A DNA stretch of 64,000 bases from contig JASLKG010000008.1 in the NCBI GenBank assembly GCA_030747695.1, forward strand, positions 55,747-119,746, read 5' to 3'. The position numbers and the translations under genes are program-made. Within the stretch, counting starts at the first letter, position 1; each line of letters opens with the position of its first letter. The notes under the pieces were generated by a model. That model saw nothing but the letters and a program-made list of their open reading frames with translations, was not told where the DNA came from and ran no database searches. This DNA is from Candidatus Poseidoniaceae archaeon. Its GTDB lineage: Archaea > Thermoplasmatota > Poseidoniia > Poseidoniales > Poseidoniaceae. Below, piece after piece: positions 27,959 to 38,188 of this stretch.

Positions 27959-28038
27959 GAATTCTCCCTCTATGTCAATCTAAGAAACGATAGTCCCTAT
28001 GCTTTGTGTAGGTTAGCCCAAATCCCTTTTTTGGGTTA

Positions 28039-31000
28039 CTAATCTTCGTCTTCATATTCCCACTCATCAATATCTACACCTTGCCGAGCTGTTGTAAGTC
28101 GCATCCAAACTAATACCATAAGCATTGATAAACCCAACATTGTGATTACCATGCCAATTAACCACGGATTAGCATCTCCCAATATCCCAGAAAGGACGCC
28201 TTTTTCTTGCATAGGTTTTACATCAATCATACGAGATGATTCTATGTCATCACTACTTTGTATGAAACTTACTTCAATCCACTGTATTCCAGGATCAAGT
28301 GGTTTCCAATCTACTAATCCTGTTGAAACTGATTTTGAATCTACCCACACACTTGTTCGTGCTAATTGTTCGCGACTACCACTAAGATCAACTACTTCTA
28401 TCAACAATTCAGCTTCTCCTGCAAGTAAACCACTATTTCGAACATGTATCTGTACTGTAGTTGATTCATCCACTTCAAGATCTGTTTTTGCAACCTCTAC
28501 TCCTCCTGAATCAATAGAAAACTCAGGTACATGATGAATAAGATTCCATTTACTTGCTGGATTATTTTCATTGTTTGATTCTAACTCAAAGGAATTACCG
28601 GCTTGATCACGCCCTTCCAAACGAATTTTCAAAACTAATTGTTCTTGTAAAAATTCAGGATCTAAGGTAGTAATGTCAATGCCTCCCACAAATTCTAATC
28701 TCAAACCAGAGTCAATATCTCCTTCTAATATTAGATCAGATGAACCACCATCTATTGCATCATTTGAATTAGTAGAAGTAATCCACCAAATCAGCTCAAC
28801 TGAATCTTTGTCTATGCCATAAGATTCTGAAACAATCACACGTATATCGTGTACACCTATGTCAAGTATTGACCCTGGTCTTGGAGAGACAAATTCCACA
28901 ATTTCAGGTCCGATGTCATCAACTGTTATCCAACGTACTGCTTCAGTAGAACTGGTTAAATCAATTCCCTGCTCTGGCAAACATCCTAGTTCCCAAGTTA
29001 AGGCATGCTGACCTGTTCTTGTAGGAGCGAAAATTGATGCCGTAAATGCTCCATCATAAGACATAGCCTCTGTTTTCACTCCATCTAATCTTACATCGAC
29101 CTCGCATTCAAATTGAGGTGAGTCGCCACTACGTGCAAATACAACATCTCCACCTAATTCAATTCTTGAACCAGGAGAAACTCTGGCTCCTTCTTCATTG
29201 ATTGCCCCATTTTCAACCCACAAACTAACCTCATCGCTGATCATTAATTCTGCTGAAAATCTCCATCTATTTTGTGGGAACGAAATTAAATCGGCTTGCC
29301 CTGAACGGTCTTCGATTCTTACAATGGGCTCTCTGCGCGTGTCACCCAAATCAGGCATAGTCCAACCCGGTCTTAATTCCATATTCAGAATTAAATCTTG
29401 AACATATGGCCCTGCGATTTGACCGTTATGATCTCTAATACTACACGAAACCACTTCCATATGAGTTGACATACTTTCACAAACCTTAGTTATTGAATTC
29501 CATTCTATTGCAATACGGTCACTACCAATATTGTCAGCAAGTGCAACTTCAATTATTGAAATATCTGAAATCCCATTCAATTCTGTAAATGAGATATTTA
29601 GTTCGTAAACTTGCCCTGGATGTAACCAAGCTCTGCGACCTCCTGACCATTCGAAACCATCACTATCTACCAAAGGAGAACCATCTTCACGTAGATGATA
29701 CATAAACAAATGATCTCCTGGCTGTGAAGAACCACCCTCAAGCAATAAATGCCCTGAAGGGTCGTTTCCAACAATGTAACCTGCAATTTTTTCACCAACA
29801 AATCCTGCAGTGTCATCGATAAAGGTATGAAATGTGCCATATGTTGCATCCAAATTCGATGGTTTTTGCAAGGTCCTCTCAATGAACTCACCTTCACTAG
29901 GCCATCCATCTCCATCTAGATCATTGGCCCATTCCATCCAAAGCATCAAACTGACATCACTTGGCAAAACCGGTTGGTCGGTTATGTTAATTTGTAAAAG
30001 TTGATATTGACTCGAAATCTTGTGATCATATTGCCTTATGTTTGCACCGACTACAACAGGAGACAAGGGGTCGATATTGAATGTCTTTGCGATTTCACTT
30101 TGTTCTGTAAAACCTCCGCCTTCTAATGGAGTTGCAGTAACAGTCCAAGTAACATCACCACTAGTAAAAGGAGAAGTGGAATTTACATACCACTGATCTC
30201 CTTCAAATCCTGTCGTATTTGCAATGGTTTCTTCATTACGCTTCAATTCCAGTATAAATTCACCTGGGTATGGCTTCTCATCTTGTGCACCATATTCAAA
30301 TCCAACATCAACAATAAATGTCAAATTTTCAGCAGCTCTAAGATAAGTTGTATCTTCCGAAACTAAACCTGTATCTGTAATAATATCAAAAGTATTAATC
30401 TTGATATCATTTTCAATGGCAGGGTTACTCCAATATTTTATTGCAGGCATAGACACATATCCATTTGCTAATTGAATCCTAGATTCAAGTCGCATTTCTT
30501 GTTGATCATCAAATGATTGAGCCGTCCTAAATGGCAATTCTAAATCATATATATCTCCTGAAATACTACTATTGATTCCCTCTTCAGAAAATATCAATTT
30601 ACTGTAATCTCCAGTTTGAACTATCCCACCAGTATTCAAGGGAACAAACCATTGAGCAATGTGATCATCTGAATACATGTTCAATATCAATTGATGTGGT
30701 GAAGAGGCGTGTACCTGTGCTCGTGTATTCAAATCTCTCCACTTTTGAGAAGGCGTCAATATTTCTGTGTCATTTTGAATAGACAAAGGTCCCATAGTAA
30801 CATCACTTGAACTAGTGATTGCATCTAGAGTTACGTCCAATGAACAGGAATTATTTGCGCTGAATTTCAAATACATAGACGTCGCCATTGATTGATCTAA
30901 ACGCACCCTATTTACTGCCATTACCAATTCATCTATCGCTGTTGATTTTATTTCTTGGATCGCATCATATGGCACATATAGGCCTGCTAATTCGTGTGTA

Positions 31001-32901
31001 CCTGCATCAGCAACCAACTCGACTTTCCCCAAGACAAACAACGTCCCTCCTAGATCCAATACCGGTGCGGAAGCACCTGTAATTTGGTTTAAGGCATCCA
31101 TTTCAGAATGGTTCAATTCTAAATGAAGGCCATTGACATAACCATTTCCTCCTGTTTGTGAGATCATCTGGTTTCCAATCCAAAGGGCCAACGTTTGAAT
31201 CCCCAGCCCTGTTGAGCCCACATTATTTGCTGAAACTTCAAAATCTAAAGCATCTCTAGGAATCAGAACATTATGCATAGATGAAGGAGTAAGCCCTACT
31301 TGTACTGTTTTTATCATACCAGAACTTGCAAAGGTATCTTGCATACCCCAAGTGCCGACATCGTCATGATTTACTGACCACTCATATCGCCCATCTCCAT
31401 CGACATCTAAACTTGGATGCAATGGCTGATTGGTTGGAATCATGTCCAACTTAAAATTTTCAACTGTCCAAGCAGAATTTGCGCCTTGAAACAATAATTG
31501 TATCGAAGAAATTGATTCTTCCAATTGAACCAGATTTTGACTCGCCGTAATTGTAGTGAAATTATCTCCATTTATTGAAATAAATGTATCGACATCACCA
31601 CTATAATCAGATTGGAACCTGTATGCTCCAATAGGGAGATTGACATCCAAGTTTGGGGAAAGCGCAGTACCTGTTGCATCTCCACTTATTCTATCATATT
31701 CTGAAGACCATTCTGCTTGACTTAAGACCCATCCATTATCCGTTGGAGAAGAATGGAATTCATCATGTACACGTCCTCCCCCAGAGATCCCATATAACCG
31801 CGGAGATTCACCTTGAGGATTTGATAACAATTCTAAATTTAACCGAAGAGCACTGTGCTGTTCCCAATCTACAACTGATAAATCAATATATTTGCTACTT
31901 CGATCTATGAGGCCCGATACTGGGTTGCCCGTATTAGCATCTAAAACAGTCCATTTTATCGAAGATCCCGCGGGCACAAAAGCATCTAAGAACATTGGAG
32001 GATATCTGCCCTTTTCAATAACATCATCAACACCTCCTGACCAGCCAAAAGAGCGCGTAGTTAGATTTGCTCCTGCAGTGCCAGGGACTGAAATATCATC
32101 AAAGAACCAATAATCACAACATGTTCCTGATCCTGAAGTTTGTCTTGCTCGGACTTGGAAATTTGCATGGTATGCATCAGATGGTAAAACGAAATTGACA
32201 TTTGTAACTGAACCTGTACCTCCTGCAGCAGAACCTGCAAGATATTGTATCTGGCCCCATTGATTATTCGATTTACGATATTCAAGATAAAAATCCTCAT
32301 TCTGATCAGCTTCTTCGCCGCATTGATAACTTCCTTGCATTAACCATGCTTGAAGAGAAAGGCCTTGGAATCCGAGTAAATTCGTTGCAGGACTTGTTAC
32401 TGTAACAGAAGAACCCCTAGTCCACCATGAACCTCCATTTCCACCATTCATGCCACATGTAAGTGCTGTGTTATATTGGCCATAACTCGAACTAGAAGTA
32501 GTCCAACCATTGTTGTTCTTGTCGAAATCCCAATCTATACCTTGGAATCCTAGAATTAAAGCACCATCTGAATCTTCAACTAATCCTGTGTTGATGAAAC
32601 CCTGTGCATTCCAATTATCCCAATTAAATCCAGTAGATCTCAAATCAATTGCCGATTCTATTGTCAAATCTAATGTTTGTACTGCGTGGCTAGAAGGTAA
32701 ATTTAAGGATGGGCCATTACCCAGAGATCCTGGATTTGAAATTGTAACTTTGGTGGTTTGTCCCGGTGATGTATTTAATTCGATTTTATCATCTAAAATC
32801 AAGGTATCTACAGGTTCAAAATTGGTGATAGAAAGTAATGAAGATAGAAGTAGCAATATCACTAGCGAGGTTGCTTTTACCCCACCCCCACTAGTCGCCA
32901 T
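28039..32901 (-). CDS. Giant secreted surface protein with one C-terminal membrane anchor
   Basis: A 1620-residue exoprotein. A signal sequence or anchor covers about residues 9-26 (SLVILLLLSSLLSI). Around residues 110-280 there is a jelly-roll domain with paired cysteines (ALTCGMNGGNGGSWWTRG, TCCDYWFFDDISVPG) resembling MAM/concanavalin-type domains. The rest is a long series of beta-sandwich domains with calcium-like acidic loops (for example LDVDGDGRYEWSVN). A single membrane helix lies near 1590-1610, followed by a short acidic tail WEYEDED. No peptidase or hydrolase motif was seen. A role in cell surface structure or adhesion is inference. An inverted repeat covers its start codon. Confidence 0.75.
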   Translation of the reverse strand: MATSGGGVKATSLVILLLLSSLLSITNFEPVDTLILDDKIELNTSPGQTTKVTISNPGSLGNGPSLNLPSSHAVQTLDLTIESAIDLRSTGFNWDNWNAQGFINTGLVEDSDGALILGFQGIDWDFDKNNNGWTTSSSSYGQYNTALTCGMNGGNGGSWWTRGSSVTVTSPATNLLGFQGLSLQAWLMQGSYQCGEEADQNEDFYLEYRKSNNQWGQIQYLAGSAAGGTGSVTNVNFVLPSDAYHANFQVRARQTSGSGTCCDYWFFDDISVPGTAGANLTTRSFGWSGGVDDVIEKGRYPPMFLDAFVPAGSSIKWTVLDANTGNPVSGLIDRSSKYIDLSVVDWEQHSALRLNLELLSNPQGESPRLYGISGGGRVHDEFHSSPTDNGWVLSQAEWSSEYDRISGDATGTALSPNLDVNLPIGAYRFQSDYSGDVDTFISINGDNFTTITASQNLVQLEESISSIQLLFQGANSAWTVENFKLDMIPTNQPLHPSLDVDGDGRYEWSVNHDDVGTWGMQDTFASSGMIKTVQVGLTPSSMHNVLIPRDALDFEVSANNVGSTGLGIQTLALWIGNQMISQTGGNGYVNGLHLELNHSEMDALNQITGASAPVLDLGGTLFVLGKVELVADAGTHELAGLYVPYDAIQEIKSTAIDELVMAVNRVRLDQSMATSMYLKFSANNSCSLDVTLDAITSSSDVTMGPLSIQNDTEILTPSQKWRDLNTRAQVHASSPHQLILNMYSDDHIAQWFVPLNTGGIVQTGDYSKLIFSEEGINSSISGDIYDLELPFRTAQSFDDQQEMRLESRIQLANGYVSMPAIKYWSNPAIENDIKINTFDIITDTGLVSEDTTYLRAAENLTFIVDVGFEYGAQDEKPYPGEFILELKRNEETIANTTGFEGDQWYVNSTSPFTSGDVTWTVTATPLEGGGFTEQSEIAKTFNIDPLSPVVVGANIRQYDHKISSQYQLLQINITDQPVLPSDVSLMLWMEWANDLDGDGWPSEGEFIERTLQKPSNLDATYGTFHTFIDDTAGFVGEKIAGYIVGNDPSGHLLLEGGSSQPGDHLFMYHLREDGSPLVDSDGFEWSGGRRAWLHPGQVYELNISFTELNGISDISIIEVALADNIGSDRIAIEWNSITKVCESMSTHMEVVSCSIRDHNGQIAGPYVQDLILNMELRPGWTMPDLGDTRREPIVRIEDRSGQADLISFPQNRWRFSAELMISDEVSLWVENGAINEEGARVSPGSRIELGGDVVFARSGDSPQFECEVDVRLDGVKTEAMSYDGAFTASIFAPTRTGQHALTWELGCLPEQGIDLTSSTEAVRWITVDDIGPEIVEFVSPRPGSILDIGVHDIRVIVSESYGIDKDSVELIWWITSTNSNDAIDGGSSDLILEGDIDSGLRLEFVGGIDITTLDPEFLQEQLVLKIRLEGRDQAGNSFELESNNENNPASKWNLIHHVPEFSIDSGGVEVAKTDLEVDESTTVQIHVRNSGLLAGEAELLIEVVDLSGSREQLARTSVWVDSKSVSTGLVDWKPLDPGIQWIEVSFIQSSDDIESSRMIDVKPMQEKGVLSGILGDANPWLIGMVITMLGLSMLMVLVWMRLTTARQGVDIDEWEYEDED

Positions 32902-32914
32902 GCCTCACTGCATG
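32899..32914 (-). promoter_or_regulatory. Inverted repeat covering the start of the 1620-residue exoprotein gene
   Basis: Plus-strand CATGCCTCACTGCATG has arms CATGC and GCATG around a 6-nt loop, with the gene's ATG inside the left arm. It closely matches the repeat at 39986-40002, suggesting a shared element. Confidence 0.45.
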
Positions 32915-32951
32915 AACTCAACATAATTCAAAGGAACGCCTATACGCCATC

Positions 32952-32972
32952 TCAAAAAATTCAATTTTTTGA
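32952..32972. promoter_or_regulatory. AT-rich palindrome between the divergent exoprotein and ileS genes
   Basis: TCAAAAAATT and AATTTTTTGA form perfect 10-bp arms around a single C. A second smaller palindrome, GAATA-A-TATTC, overlaps its right end at 32971-32981. They sit between divergent genes, so a terminator role is unlikely; an operator or promoter element is more plausible. Confidence 0.45.
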
Positions 32973-33032
32973 ATAATATTCAGTATTTTCTCAAACGAGT
33001 GATTCAAGACGTGTTCACATCTGGCAAGTGCC

Positions 33033-36000
33033 ATGGCAAGTCCAAAACCGACCATGGAACTTGACTCTGTAGCGCTTGAAAACAGCCTACTGAAAACATG
33101 GTCTGCCGAAAATCTATTCCAAAAAACGGTTGAAAATAGGTCTAATGGTGAGCCTTTTATCTTTCTCGAAGGACCTCCTACTGCAAATGGCAAGCCAGGT
33201 ATTCACCATGTAGTTGCAAGAACATACAAAGATTTAGTATGTAGATGGAAAACTATGCAAGGTAATTTTGTTGAGAGAAAGGGCGGATGGGACACACATG
33301 GATTGCCAGTAGAAATTGAAGTTCAAAAGCGTCTAAACTTGATGAGTAACGAAGCCATTGAAGACTACGGGATGGAAGAATTCAACAAGGCGTGTAGAGA
33401 ATCTGTCTGGACATATGAAGCCACATGGCGAGAGATGACTGAACGCATGGCATATTGGTGTGATCTAGATAATCCATATGTCACACTACATGACACATAT
33501 ATCGAATCTTGTTGGTGGGCATTAAAGCGGATGTTTGAGAAAGGTTTGTTATATCGTGGTTACAAAGTTCTGCCATATTGTCCACAAACAGGAACTTCTT
33601 ATTCTAGCCACGAAGTAGCTCTTGGTTACAAAGAAGTCGAAGAGCCTTCAGTATACGTCAAATTCAAACTTGAAGACAGCGATGCTTCAATACTGGCATG
33701 GACAACAACTCCGTGGACCCTACCTGGAAATGTAGGATTAGCTGTAGGTCCTGATGTCGAATACATCAAAGTCAAAATAACATCAATTCCTGAAAAATGG
33801 GAAGGGCTTGGCGGTGCAGAAATTGGAGAGGAATTAATCCTTGCAAAGGATTTATTCAAAGAAGTCATAAGACACCACTGCGAAGAAATTGAAAGTTACA
33901 CAGGTAATGATTTAATCGGGAAATCATATGTTCCATTGTTCCCAGGTGCAGTAGAGAGAGGAGATTCTACGAGTGCTTGGACTGTTATTGCTGCAGACTG
34001 GGTTACTACTACAGATGGAACTGGCGTAGTACATACTGCTGTAATGTATGGAGAAGATGATTACAATCTTGGTATGGAAGTGGGATTACCAGCACAGCAT
34101 ACAGTCGGAATTGATGGTTCGTTCCTTGCAGGAACACACCCGGAATTAGATAGTAAATATGTAAAAGATTGTGATCAAATTGTAATCGATATACTTCATG
34201 CACAAGGATTACTGTATAGAGAAAAAATGTATGTCCACGATTATCCACATTGTTGGAGAACAGGGCATCCATTACTATACTATGCAATGGACTCATGGTT
34301 TGTGAAGATGACTGCTGTAAAAGAAATGTTACTAGAATTTAATTCACAAGTTGAGTGGGCCCCTGATTGGGTTGGGGAAGGCCGCTTTGGAGAATGGCTT
34401 CGAAATGTCAAGGATTGGGCGATAAGTCGTGAACGATATTGGGGCACGCCTTTACCTGTGTGGATTTGTACAAATTGTCAGCATCAGCATTGTGTAGGAA
34501 GTAGAGAAGAAATGGCAAATATGGCTGCTCAAGGTAGCCCAGTTGCTGACGATTTACATCGACCATTTGTTGATGATACCATTCTACAATGCCCAGAGTG
34601 CAACTCAGATATGATACGAGAACCCTTCGTAATGGACTGCTGGTTTGATTCAGGTTGTGCATCTTTTGCACAGTGGCATCATCCATTCGGTGAAGAAGGT
34701 AAATTTGAGAATAATTTTCCCATAGATTATATTTGTGAAGGAGTAGACCAAACAAGAGGTTGGTTCTACACTTTACTAGCAGTTAGTACAACAGTATTCG
34801 ATTCAATATGCTACAAACGTTGTTTGTCGCTAGGGTTAATCTTAGATGCTGAAGGTAAGAAAATGAGCAAATCCAAAGGCAATATTGTAGATCCTTGGGA
34901 CCATTTCAACAGGGAAGGTGCTGATGCAACTCGTTGGTATATGGTTACGGCAGGTGCGCCGTGGAACCCTTTAAAATTCGATTCAAATGGAGTAAGAGAA
35001 ACCTATGGTAAAATGTTCCTCACCTTGTGGAATATACATCGATTCCATGCAGATTATGCTGCATTAGATGGATTTGATCCTGAGGTTTCTCCTAAGGGAG
35101 TAAATACTCCATTAGATAATTGGATTTTGTCACGCCTAAATCAAATTATTTCAGGCACTACAAAACAATTTGAAGAATGGGATTTCCATAAAGCCTGTAG
35201 AGAAATTGAAGATTTTGTTGTTAATGATGTATCTAATTGGTATGTTCGCCGTAGCCGTAGAAGACTTTGGGAAGAGGCTGATAGTGATGATAAATTAGCT
35301 TGCCAGCACACTTTGCACAAAATATTGATCACAATCTCACGTCTAATTGCACCTGTATCTCCATTTATGGCTGATGTAATTCACCGTAATCTGGAACATA
35401 AATCAGTACATCTAGCGGATTGGCCAATTGAAGAAAATATAAATCAAGAATTATTAAAAACAATGGAACTTGTTAGAGAATTGGCTGAGACTGGACGTAG
35501 AATTAGAGTAGATAATGATCGTAGACAACGTTTACCTTGTTCTGAAGGATGGATTGTAGCAGGCCCAGATTTGTCTGCTTTTCATGAAATATTAGCTGAA
35601 GAATTGAATGTCGAAACCATATCTCTTGAGGAAGACCTCAACCGATTCCAAATTGAAGTATTACATCCAAATCGTAGAACATTAGGTGCAAAGTGTCGAC
35701 AAGATTTGCCGGCTGTATTACAAGAATTTGAAAGTGGAGATCCTCAAGCAATGCTTGCTGCAATCGATACTGGTAACCTTGTTATTGCTGGTTACCAAAT
35801 ATCCTCAGAAGATGTAGAAATTAGGCGTGCTGAGCGAGAGGGTTTTGCTGCAGAAACAATTCAAACTTCCGAAGGAGATTCTGTTTCACTAGTTCTTGAC
35901 ATGAAAAATACTCCAGAACTCCTTTCAAAGGGGCTTGCAAGAGACATTACGCGAAGAGTTCAAGCTGCTAGAAAGGAACTTGACCTCGCAATTGAAGATA

Positions 36001-36173
36001 ATATCAATCTGAAAGTTTGGATGAACAACGCTCCTGAATTATTTGATGACGATACAAATTGGATTATCTCTGAAACAAGAGCTGATCAAGCGAACTTTGT
36101 GATAGGTGAAGGGGAAGGAGATTCATTCGATGTTGATGGAGCAACAATTTGGTTTGATGTTAAGAGGGTTTGA
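33033..36173 (+). CDS. ileS: Isoleucyl-tRNA synthetase
   Basis: A 1046-residue class I synthetase that charges tRNA-Ile. The ATP site is PPTANGKPGIHHVVART, in which the classical HIGH box reads GIHH, as in the type seen in actinobacteria and other type-2 IleRS. The second site is KMSKSKGNI. The editing domain (about 180-390, with WTTTPWTLPGNVGLAV) and a zinc-type CxxC pair (WICTNC, QCPEC) are present. The C-terminal anticodon-binding part, VNDVSNWYVRRSRRRLW, is intact. The ATG at 33033 gives the family N-terminus. The following lipoprotein gene starts one base after the stop. Confidence 0.96.
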   Translation: MASPKPTMELDSVALENSLLKTWSAENLFQKTVENRSNGEPFIFLEGPPTANGKPGIHHVVARTYKDLVCRWKTMQGNFVERKGGWDTHGLPVEIEVQKRLNLMSNEAIEDYGMEEFNKACRESVWTYEATWREMTERMAYWCDLDNPYVTLHDTYIESCWWALKRMFEKGLLYRGYKVLPYCPQTGTSYSSHEVALGYKEVEEPSVYVKFKLEDSDASILAWTTTPWTLPGNVGLAVGPDVEYIKVKITSIPEKWEGLGGAEIGEELILAKDLFKEVIRHHCEEIESYTGNDLIGKSYVPLFPGAVERGDSTSAWTVIAADWVTTTDGTGVVHTAVMYGEDDYNLGMEVGLPAQHTVGIDGSFLAGTHPELDSKYVKDCDQIVIDILHAQGLLYREKMYVHDYPHCWRTGHPLLYYAMDSWFVKMTAVKEMLLEFNSQVEWAPDWVGEGRFGEWLRNVKDWAISRERYWGTPLPVWICTNCQHQHCVGSREEMANMAAQGSPVADDLHRPFVDDTILQCPECNSDMIREPFVMDCWFDSGCASFAQWHHPFGEEGKFENNFPIDYICEGVDQTRGWFYTLLAVSTTVFDSICYKRCLSLGLILDAEGKKMSKSKGNIVDPWDHFNREGADATRWYMVTAGAPWNPLKFDSNGVRETYGKMFLTLWNIHRFHADYAALDGFDPEVSPKGVNTPLDNWILSRLNQIISGTTKQFEEWDFHKACREIEDFVVNDVSNWYVRRSRRRLWEEADSDDKLACQHTLHKILITISRLIAPVSPFMADVIHRNLEHKSVHLADWPIEENINQELLKTMELVRELAETGRRIRVDNDRRQRLPCSEGWIVAGPDLSAFHEILAEELNVETISLEEDLNRFQIEVLHPNRRTLGAKCRQDLPAVLQEFESGDPQAMLAAIDTGNLVIAGYQISSEDVEIRRAEREGFAAETIQTSEGDSVSLVLDMKNTPELLSKGLARDITRRVQAARKELDLAIEDNINLKVWMNNAPELFDDDTNWIISETRADQANFVIGEGEGDSFDVDGATIWFDVKRV

Positions 36174-36174
36174 T

Positions 36175-37563
36175 ATGCAACGTTTTGCTATTGCATTGCT
36201 GCTAACATTTAGCACAATCTTAGCAGGTTGTTTTGGTGAAGGTGATTCATCGCTTATCGTAGAAGAATACAAACCAATTTGGAATGACTATGAGATGGTC
36301 GATTTAGTAGAAGCAATTGACCCAAGGCAATTTACAACTATTGATCTTAATAGTAATCAAAGTACAACAACGACCTGGGCTGTTTTTGACAAAAATTACG
36401 GAGGTAACTGTTGCGAACACTATATTGCAACTTCAATTGAAGGTTCTATCCTAAATATTGGAGGAGAATATCCAGTATGGTCAAATGATAGAGGTCATGA
36501 ATGGGACACATATGTTCCTGGTGTTTTCACTGACACAATGTGTAGGACTCCTGTACCTACCAACCCTGGTCAAGAGGGCCTTGGTGAAGGTAGTATTGTC
36601 CAAGCGACAAATGGAGATTACATTTCCATGTCTTGGTTTCCATATATTGGAGCGGATGGAAAATTAGACAAATTTTACGCCATTCTATATGATCAATCTG
36701 AAGACGAATGGAAATGGTGCTATAACAGAATGACTGAGCCTTTCTATGACCGTTCATGGCAAGTAGAGGTCATTGGGCCTATTTCTTCTAGCATTGGTAG
36801 TGGAGATTGGGCTAGCTTAGTGGTTTCTAATTTCTGGCACCAAACCCAAAACGCTGGAGGACAAATTAGTGTTGATGGTTTGAACTATTACAATTTCCAA
36901 TTCGCTGGAAGAAGCTCAAATCCTGGCGCTGAAGAAATCGATCTAAACTTCTCTAATCTACCTGTATATTATGATGTTAACAAGCCACACAAAGAAATGA
37001 GATCATTCCCTGTTCCAAGTGGAGGGTTATACTTCCCACAGTACTTCAGTGATGGAACTTCTGCCTTCCTAGATACTTCACTCAATTGGAACAAACATGA
37101 TGTCCAATTTCCTTCAGAATATTGCCAAATTGATTCAACAGGTGCACTACATTGTGTTAGCTTAGTAGGTACAACATTCACGCACCACCTGTCCTATGAT
37201 GGAGGATACACATGGGCAACTCAAAACTATTCTGATGAAAACTGGGCACAAATTGAGGAATGGGAATTCCAAGCAAATGGGCAATTAGATCTATTTGTTC
37301 TAAATGTGAGATATCAATCTGCAGAAGGACCCGATGTAGATGTGTTATACCACGTAAGGGAATACTCTGAAGATTTGTCTCCTGATACATTGACATTCAT
37401 TGGCATGGGTGATTTAGATTCAACGTCAGGTGCAGGAAATGATATCCGATTTGATTTTGCATCTCTTGCAATCCTAAACGATGGAGGTGTTGTTGTTGCA
37501 TACCATGACAGTACTGATCCGGATCCACTTTTTGCTGTAGAAGTTGAAATGCCTTCTTACTAA
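36175..37563 (+). CDS. Secreted lipoprotein, possible beta-propeller (BNR-like)
   Basis: A 462-residue lipoprotein: the signal peptide ends at the lipobox ILAGC. The mature part is aromatic and beta-rich; WSNDRGHEWDTYVPG and LSYDGGYTWATQNYS resemble BNR/Asp-box turns of sialidase-like propellers, but I cannot count enough blades to be sure. No catalytic set was identified. The frame is open upstream into ileS, but the ATG at 36175, one base after the ileS stop (TGATATG), gives the proper signal peptide. It is probably cotranscribed with ileS. Confidence 0.72.
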   Translation: MQRFAIALLLTFSTILAGCFGEGDSSLIVEEYKPIWNDYEMVDLVEAIDPRQFTTIDLNSNQSTTTTWAVFDKNYGGNCCEHYIATSIEGSILNIGGEYPVWSNDRGHEWDTYVPGVFTDTMCRTPVPTNPGQEGLGEGSIVQATNGDYISMSWFPYIGADGKLDKFYAILYDQSEDEWKWCYNRMTEPFYDRSWQVEVIGPISSSIGSGDWASLVVSNFWHQTQNAGGQISVDGLNYYNFQFAGRSSNPGAEEIDLNFSNLPVYYDVNKPHKEMRSFPVPSGGLYFPQYFSDGTSAFLDTSLNWNKHDVQFPSEYCQIDSTGALHCVSLVGTTFTHHLSYDGGYTWATQNYSDENWAQIEEWEFQANGQLDLFVLNVRYQSAEGPDVDVLYHVREYSEDLSPDTLTFIGMGDLDSTSGAGNDIRFDFASLAILNDGGVVVAYHDSTDPDPLFAVEVEMPSY

Positions 37564-37570
37564 TAACTAT

Positions 37571-38143
37571 TCATCCATATTCAAAAAAGAAGATGACATA
37601 GATAAAGCATCCAGCAACAAAAATCAATGGTAACAATACTGCGCTGGTAAGGCAACCCATTGCGAAACCTCTGTTACCATTAGCAAATCCTGCAATTATA
37701 GCAACTACTGATGCAATCCCTGTAATCCACATTCCAGAAAATAAAATATCTTCGCTATCAGAAATCCATGAAAGGAAAAAGAAAATGCCAAATGATGAAA
37801 ATGGGAATGCGACACCCTTCCAATAGGCTGAGAATTTAAATTTTGAATCGTCATTATATTGAACAACATATGTCTTTGCAGATTGAACTGAAGGCTCTCC
37901 TTGATTGAATTCAAATATTAACCTACAAGTAGGGCACCTCGCTCTACCTGAATAGTCTGGAGGTAAGCTCAAAGTAGTTCCACACTCTTTACAATCTACT
38001 TCGACAGAATTACTATCTTCACTATCATTATCTATATCTTTCAATCTGGAAATTAATTCGGATTTAGTACCAGATATTGGAAGATTTCTTTCTCTGAGCA
38101 ATTCTTTTAATTTAAGAACTGTCAATGAAGATAAGTCTTTCAT
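37571..38143 (-). CDS. SAP domain, zinc ribbon and membrane segments in one protein
   Basis: A 190-residue protein of three parts. Residues about 5-40 form a SAP motif (LTVLKLKELLRERNLPISGTK and onward), a helix-turn-helix known for binding DNA. Residues 52-75 form a zinc ribbon, CKECGTTL and CPTCRL. The C-terminal half has three membrane segments, about 108-128, 133-155 and 160-187. No signal peptide is present, so the SAP and ribbon should face the cytoplasm. This would suit a membrane tether for nucleic acid, which is inference. The convergent lipoprotein gene ends 7 bases away. Confidence 0.75.
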   Translation of the reverse strand: MKDLSSLTVLKLKELLRERNLPISGTKSELISRLKDIDNDSEDSNSVEVDCKECGTTLSLPPDYSGRARCPTCRLIFEFNQGEPSVQSAKTYVVQYNDDSKFKFSAYWKGVAFPFSSFGIFFFLSWISDSEDILFSGMWITGIASVVAIIAGFANGNRGFAMGCLTSAVLLPLIFVAGCFIYVIFFFEYG

Positions 38144-38188
38144 TGACTAATAATCCAAAGTTATCCACCTAATACTTTTGTCCGGTAA

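Noticed and set aside
28017..28035. CCCAAA/TTTGGG inverted repeat after the 1620-residue gene as a terminator
   Set aside because: The minus strand has no T-run after the stem, and archaeal terminators are mainly U-tracts; evidence is too thin.
32918..33193. Minus-strand 91-residue frame over the start of ileS
   Set aside because: It overlaps the conserved N-terminus of IleRS antisense and shows no domain; the ileS call explains the region.
36106..36174. Upstream extension of the lipoprotein gene into ileS
   Set aside because: The extension has no signal-peptide character, while the ATG at 36175 gives a textbook lipoprotein signal right after the ileS stop.
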